From: CAJQQY01 sp964352225
GTDB lineage: Bacteria; Bacteroidota; Bacteroidia; Chitinophagales; Saprospiraceae
Reading direction: 5' to 3'
DNA: 9,463 bases
Assembly: GCA_964352225.1 (NCBI GenBank)
Contig: CAYGRM010000265.1
Location: 1-9,463 of the forward strand
Below the pieces are notes generated by a model that worked only from the letters and a program-made list of their open reading frames with translations, was not told the DNA's origin and ran no database searches. Both the position numbers and the translations under genes were made by a program. Below are positions 6,471-9,463 of this stretch, piece after piece. Numbering within the stretch: the stretch's first letter is position 1; the number at the start of each line of letters is the position of its first letter.

Positions 6471-6494
6471 AGGAGCAATCCCTTGTGGTTGCCC
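6471..6494. repeat. REP-like palindrome, type C
   Basis: The element reads AGGAGCAATCCC followed by TTGTGGTTGCCC. Bases 6473-6480 pair with 6487-6494 around a 6-base loop, with one A/C mismatch (6474/6493) and one T/G (6479/6488). It resembles the GGGGCAATCCC...GGTTGCCC small repeats that I recall as widespread in several bacterial groups, including Bacteroidota and cyanobacteria. It lies in the 210-nt gap between mnmG and the DUF2891 gene, outside both the terminator and the promoter box. Confidence 0.55.
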
Positions 6495-6536
6495 AACACG
6501 ATTCAAATTTATCTCTTTATTGGAATGCTTATTTTA

Positions 6537-6572
6537 TAAAAAAAACAGTTGCTACCAATTAAGATAACAACT
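6537..6572 (-). terminator. Intrinsic terminator of mnmG
   Basis: On the minus strand, CAGTTGTTA (6572 to 6564) pairs with TAGCAACTG (6553 to 6545) as a 9-bp stem with one G-T pair and a 10-base loop. A run of seven T follows directly (6544 to 6538). It starts 32 nt after the mnmG stop, which is a textbook arrangement. Confidence 0.85.
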
Positions 6573-6604
6573 GCCTGTTTTTATTATTTTATTTTGAAAA
6601 ATTC

Positions 6605-8470
6605 CTACCGCCCCAAATGCACCAACAAAACCGAAATATCCGCAGGACTCACCCCACTTATCCGACTTGCTTGCCCAATCGTATGCGGCTGCAACTTCGC
6701 TAACTTCTCACGCGCTTCACCTGACAAAGAAACTAATTGCGAATAATCCATCGTCTCCTTAATTTTTACATCTTCGAGGCGATTCATTTTATCCACCATC
6801 TCTTGTTCCTTTTTGATGTAGCCTTCGTATTTCATATTGATCCCAGCCAAGTCAACGAACTCTTTATCGAATTGATTCAAGTCAGTATCCAATGAAGGAA
6901 TTACTTTTCTCAAATCATCAATCATGATATTTGGACGCATCAAAATACTATGCATTTTTACTTGCTGGCTGATCGGTTTGGAATCAATAGATTCCAAAAA
7001 TGGATTAATTTCATCAGGTGTAATTCCTGCTTTTTTGAAATGTCGTTGCACCTCTTTTTCAGCTTCCACTTTCTTTCTAACACGGTCTGCACGTTCTTCC
7101 ATATTTTGCATGCCGAGCTTCTCTGCCAAGGGCGTTAATCGAACATCCGCATTATCTTGCCGCAACAAAACTCGATATTCCGCTCGACTCGTAAACATTC
7201 GATAAGGCTCATCGGTCCCTTTGTTAATCAAGTCATCAATCAACACTCCGATGTAAGCATCTGACCGTCGCAAAACAAATGCATCTTCTTCCTTCACCGC
7301 TTGGTGTGCATTGATACCTGCCATCAAACCTTGACAAGCTGCTTCTTCGTAACCAGTCGTCCCATTTATTTGCCCTGCAAAAAATAAATTTTTCACCAAA
7401 CGAGTTTCCAATGAAATTTTCAATTGGGTTGGTGGAAAATAATCATACTCGATGGCGTAACCTGGACGGAACATTTTCGCATTTTCAAATCCTCGAATTT
7501 TTCGCATCGCTTTGTACTGAACATCTTCAGGAAGCGAAGAAGAAAATCCGTTGACATAAATTTCGCATGTGTCCCAACCTTCTGGTTCCACAAAAAGTTG
7601 ATGTCGATCTCGATCTGAAAATCGCTCAATTTTATCTTCTATCGAAGGACAATATCTTGGCCCCAATCCTCGGATTCGACCATTGAACATTGGGGAACGA
7701 TCGAAGCCCGTTTTTAAAACTTCATGAACTTCTTTGCTCGTGTAGGTGATGTGACAAGGATGTTGTTTTTCTAATTTTGGGGTATCGGTGAATGAAAACT
7801 TACCTGGATTTTCATCTCCAGGTTGAGTTTCCATCGCAGACCAATCTAAGCTTCTACCGTCCACTCGGGGAGGTGTTCCCGTTTTCATTCTTCCTGATTC
7901 AAAACCTAGTTCGACCAACTGTTCGGTGATTCCTTTTGCAGCTCGCTCGCCTGCACGGCCTCCGCCAAATTGTTTTTCTCCAATATGAATTAATCCATTT
8001 AGAAATGTTCCGTTGGTCAAAACCACAGATGATCCTTCAATCTCCATTCCCATTCCCGTTCGGACTCCGCAAGCTTTTCCATCTTTGACGATTAGCCCTG
8101 TAACCATCTCTTGCCAAAAATCAATATTGGGATGCGCTTCCAACATATTTCTCCACAACCGAGCAAATTTCGCTCGATCACTTTGCGCTCTTGGACTCCA
8201 CATCGCTGGCCCTTTCGAAAGGTTTAACATTCGGAATTGCATCATCGTTTTATCCGTCACGATTCCTGAGTAGCCACCTAGTGCATCAACCTCTCGAACA
8301 ATTTGACCTTTCGCTACTCCACCCATTGCAGGGTTACAACTCATTTGTGCAATGGTCTGCATATTCATGGTAGCAAGCATTACTTTTGAGCCCATGTTAG
8401 CTGCTGCAACTGCTGCTTCGCAACCTGCGTGTCCTGCACCTACTACTATTACGTCGTATTTTGGAAACAT
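6605..8470 (-). CDS. mnmG: tRNA uridine-5-carboxymethylaminomethyl(34) synthesis enzyme MnmG (GidA)
   Basis: MnmG, with its partner GTPase MnmE, installs the carboxymethylaminomethyl (or aminomethyl) group on the wobble uridine U34 of tRNAs, using FAD, NADH, 5,10-methylenetetrahydrofolate and glycine or ammonium. It is cytoplasmic. The 621 residues are full length. Visible features are the FAD-binding GAGHAG (11-16), SCNPAMGGVAKGQ (44-56, with C45 matching a conserved cysteine), the first family signature GPRYCPSIEDKIERF (270-284, C274 matching the catalytic cysteine), the second signature GQINGTTGYEEAACQG (366-381), and the C-terminal helical domain used for tRNA and MnmE contact (ending with the ISGVSPADISVLLVHLGR stretch). 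No defects are seen. It starts 14 nt after the stop of the outer-membrane barrel gene and probably shares its transcript. mnmE is not in the window. Confidence 0.98.
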   Translation of the reverse strand: MFPKYDVIVVGAGHAGCEAAVAAANMGSKVMLATMNMQTIAQMSCNPAMGGVAKGQIVREVDALGGYSGIVTDKTMMQFRMLNLSKGPAMWSPRAQSDRAKFARLWRNMLEAHPNIDFWQEMVTGLIVKDGKACGVRTGMGMEIEGSSVVLTNGTFLNGLIHIGEKQFGGGRAGERAAKGITEQLVELGFESGRMKTGTPPRVDGRSLDWSAMETQPGDENPGKFSFTDTPKLEKQHPCHITYTSKEVHEVLKTGFDRSPMFNGRIRGLGPRYCPSIEDKIERFSDRDRHQLFVEPEGWDTCEIYVNGFSSSLPEDVQYKAMRKIRGFENAKMFRPGYAIEYDYFPPTQLKISLETRLVKNLFFAGQINGTTGYEEAACQGLMAGINAHQAVKEEDAFVLRRSDAYIGVLIDDLINKGTDEPYRMFTSRAEYRVLLRQDNADVRLTPLAEKLGMQNMEERADRVRKKVEAEKEVQRHFKKAGITPDEINPFLESIDSKPISQQVKMHSILMRPNIMIDDLRKVIPSLDTDLNQFDKEFVDLAGINMKYEGYIKKEQEMVDKMNRLEDVKIKETMDYSQLVSLSGEAREKLAKLQPHTIGQASRISGVSPADISVLLVHLGR

Positions 8471-8484
8471 TGATTTATTTTTTT

Positions 8485-9069
8485 TTAAAACCTATATCCG
8501 ATATTGATTCCAATTCGAACACCTAATTTTTTAGTATTTCTTTTTTCAATAACATCCTCTTGATTGAGAATATACTCTTTAGTTACGTTTGCTAATCTGT
8601 ATTTTCCTCCTAAATAAAATTCAAAGAGAAATGGTTTTTTAGTTCCATTGGTTACCCCAATCAAAGCGCCTGGAGAAATTGTATTTTTAGCTTCATCCTT
8701 GAAAATTTTAGTTGTCGCTAAAATTGTATCCGGTGGATAACCACTCGATGCATAATTAGTTTTTGAAAATTCTGTAAAAACTCCAAGGAATATATTTTTA
8801 TTTTCTTTTTCTCCTAAATAATATCGAACCTCAGGAACTACAAAATTAACAAATTCTGCTCCTCCATCTGTATCTCTCATATCATATCCCATCCGATTGA
8901 AGAGAAGTTGTACAGATATATCTTCATTCAGCATTCTTTCAAATCCAAAACCAAGTGTAAATAAATTGATTCCTGGAACTCCAAATGCCCTTCCTTTTAT
9001 TGCCGTTCTCTGGGAAAAACCATTGATTGCAAACCAACAGATAAAACCCAGAGTAATAATTTTTTTCAT
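8485..9069 (-). CDS. Small outer-membrane β-barrel protein, function unknown
   Basis: The 194-residue protein has a Sec signal peptide (MKKIITLGFICWFAINGFSQ, cut after about residue 19 or 20). The remainder has alternating hydrophobic and polar strands with turns rich in Gly, Asn and Asp (for example INLFTLGFGFERML, EVRYYLGEKENKNIFLGVF and FLFEFYLGGKYRLA). It ends in VRIGINIGYRF, whose C-terminal phenylalanine is the usual signal for barrel insertion by the Bam complex. It resembles DUF3575 or 'outer membrane beta-barrel' proteins of Bacteroidota; I cannot assign a family with certainty. It is the first gene of a probable two-gene unit with mnmG. There is no obvious functional link, and the arrangement may be fortuitous. 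Confidence 0.85.
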   Translation of the reverse strand: MKKIITLGFICWFAINGFSQRTAIKGRAFGVPGINLFTLGFGFERMLNEDISVQLLFNRMGYDMRDTDGGAEFVNFVVPEVRYYLGEKENKNIFLGVFTEFSKTNYASSGYPPDTILATTKIFKDEAKNTISPGALIGVTNGTKKPFLFEFYLGGKYRLANVTKEYILNQEDVIEKRNTKKLGVRIGINIGYRF

Positions 9070-9082
9070 TCCATATTTTTTG

Positions 9083-9090
9083 CAAAAATA
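9083..9090 (-). promoter_or_regulatory. Probable -7 promoter box for the barrel gene and mnmG
   Basis: TATTTTTG on the minus strand (9090 to 9083) fits TAnnTTTG and ends 13 nt before the ATG at 9069. No convincing -33 TTTG is seen at the expected distance. Confidence 0.4.
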
Positions 9091-9208
9091 AGAAATATTC
9101 AGCTAGCGAACCAGTTTTAATCGTTAGCTAAATGTCAAAAAGGAAAACCAAAATTGGGGTTCTTTCGTTCAAGAATTTATCAGATATTTTATTTGCCCAT
9201 TTTTTTTC

Positions 9209-9226
9209 GGTCAGCTAAAGCTAACC
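9209..9226. repeat. REP-like palindrome, type B
   Basis: GGTCAGC (9209-9215) and GCTAACC (9220-9226) form a 7-bp stem with one mismatch (C9212/A9223) and a TAAA loop. The size and 4-base loop are the same as in copies A1 and A2, but the sequence differs. A similar but shorter sequence at 9099-9112 (TCAGCTAGCGAACC) may be a decayed copy, with two bases missing and one changed. Confidence 0.6.
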
Positions 9227-9236
9227 AACACATTTT

Positions 9237-9250
9237 ATGTAAATTTACAT
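9237..9250. promoter_or_regulatory. Perfect 14-bp palindrome, possible operator
   Basis: ATGTAAATTTACAT is a perfect 14-bp dyad located 146 nt upstream of the ATG at 9396. Such AT-rich dyads can bind dimeric regulators, but the local base composition makes chance occurrence plausible. Confidence 0.25.
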
Positions 9251-9395
9251 TTCAAAAACTTACTGTTTTTTGGAGAAATTTTGTCCCCATGTTGAAATTG
9301 AAATCAAAAACAACCAAAGGAAGAGTTGATTTCAATTTTGGCTTGACTTATTAAAAAGCAACATTTTTCAAAAGGCTAAATTCACTATTTTTTAT

Positions 9396-9463
9396 ATGAA
9401 ACGACAGGCGTTAGAAACGGAACAAAAAGCACTCGAAATAAATCTCAATGATAAAATTTACGG
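9396..9463 (+). CDS. Start of a plus-strand gene, possibly a conserved Bacteroidota protein of the 'IYGTFAEIGAGQE' type (3' end outside the window)
   Basis: From ATG at 9396 the frame stays open to the window end and encodes 22 residues beginning MKRQALETEQKALEI and ending NLNDKIY, plus the first two bases of a Gly codon. The QALxINL(N)xxIYG pattern matches my memory of the N-terminus of a large, well-conserved Bacteroidota protein that continues with GTFAEIGAGQE and is often mislabelled as a TonB-dependent receptor or nicotinate-nucleotide adenylyltransferase. With so few residues, this is a recollection of pattern rather than proof. No Shine-Dalgarno sequence precedes it, as is normal for this phylum. 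Confidence 0.6.
   Translation, partial: MKRQALETEQKALEINLNDKIY

Larger units (their letters stand above)
9070..9395. other. 326-nt intergenic region with palindromes, no convincing gene
   Basis: This gap separates the divergent barrel gene and the next plus-strand gene. It holds the -7 box at 9083-9090, an imperfect inverted repeat (9101-9109 with 9121-9129, one G-T), the REP-like palindrome at 9209-9226 and a perfect 14-bp palindrome at 9237-9250. A 66-codon plus-strand frame at 9154-9354 is very basic and aromatic, has no motif, and contains the REP-like and 14-bp palindromes, so I do not call it a gene. Confidence 0.6.

Noticed and set aside
6924..7205. 93-codon plus-strand frame inside mnmG, and similar frames at 7424-7618 and 8013-8273
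   Set aside because: All are antisense to a fully conserved housekeeping enzyme and show no protein features of their own.
9154..9354. 66-codon plus-strand frame in the intergenic region
   Set aside because: It contains both the type B palindrome and the 14-bp palindrome, shows no recognisable motif, and has a composition expected from translated AT-rich non-coding DNA.

Overview
The window looks like chromosomal DNA of a Bacteroidota bacterium, possibly from the Saprospiria/Chitinophagia side. The evidence is low GC, start codons without Shine-Dalgarno sequences, TAnnTTTG-type promoter boxes, lipoprotein and 'FSQ'-type signal peptides, and an outer-membrane barrel ending in an aromatic residue. 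No phage, plasmid, CRISPR, tRNA or transposase gene is visible. The content is mostly housekeeping and cell-envelope genes, plus an unusual number of small palindromic repeats between genes.

Layout. Positions 1-225 (minus) hold the 5' part of a LysE-family exporter with a probable TTG start. A 75-nt near-perfect hairpin (284-358) separates it from yjbQ (418-831, minus). Divergent from yjbQ is a large lipoprotein with a von Willebrand A domain of the YfbK type (941-2728, plus). It converges on a minus-strand block, and a long inverted repeat at 2752-2834 forms a probable shared terminator. In transcription order (right to left) the block is a secreted DUF2891 protein (5261-6394), a 450-residue membrane protein (3873-5225), a 225-residue lipoprotein (3169-3846) and a single-domain rhodanese (2837-3145). 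Gaps are 23-35 nt, so these four are probably one operon. Three of them are envelope proteins without a firmly known function. Further right, an outer-membrane barrel gene (8485-9069) is followed after 14 nt by mnmG (6605-8470), which ends at a clear intrinsic terminator (6537-6572). The last 68 nt start an unfinished plus-strand gene.

The most distinctive feature is the set of REP-like palindromes. Two copies of a GAAGC/GCTTC palindrome sit head to head at 5234-5287, and one of them supplies the last codons of the DUF2891 gene. A second type lies at 9209-9226, with a possible decayed copy at 9099-9112. A third lies at 6471-6494. These look like non-autonomous repeats scattered in the genome. 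I found no convincing new defence or enzymatic system. The four-gene envelope operon and the palindromes are the parts most worth following up.
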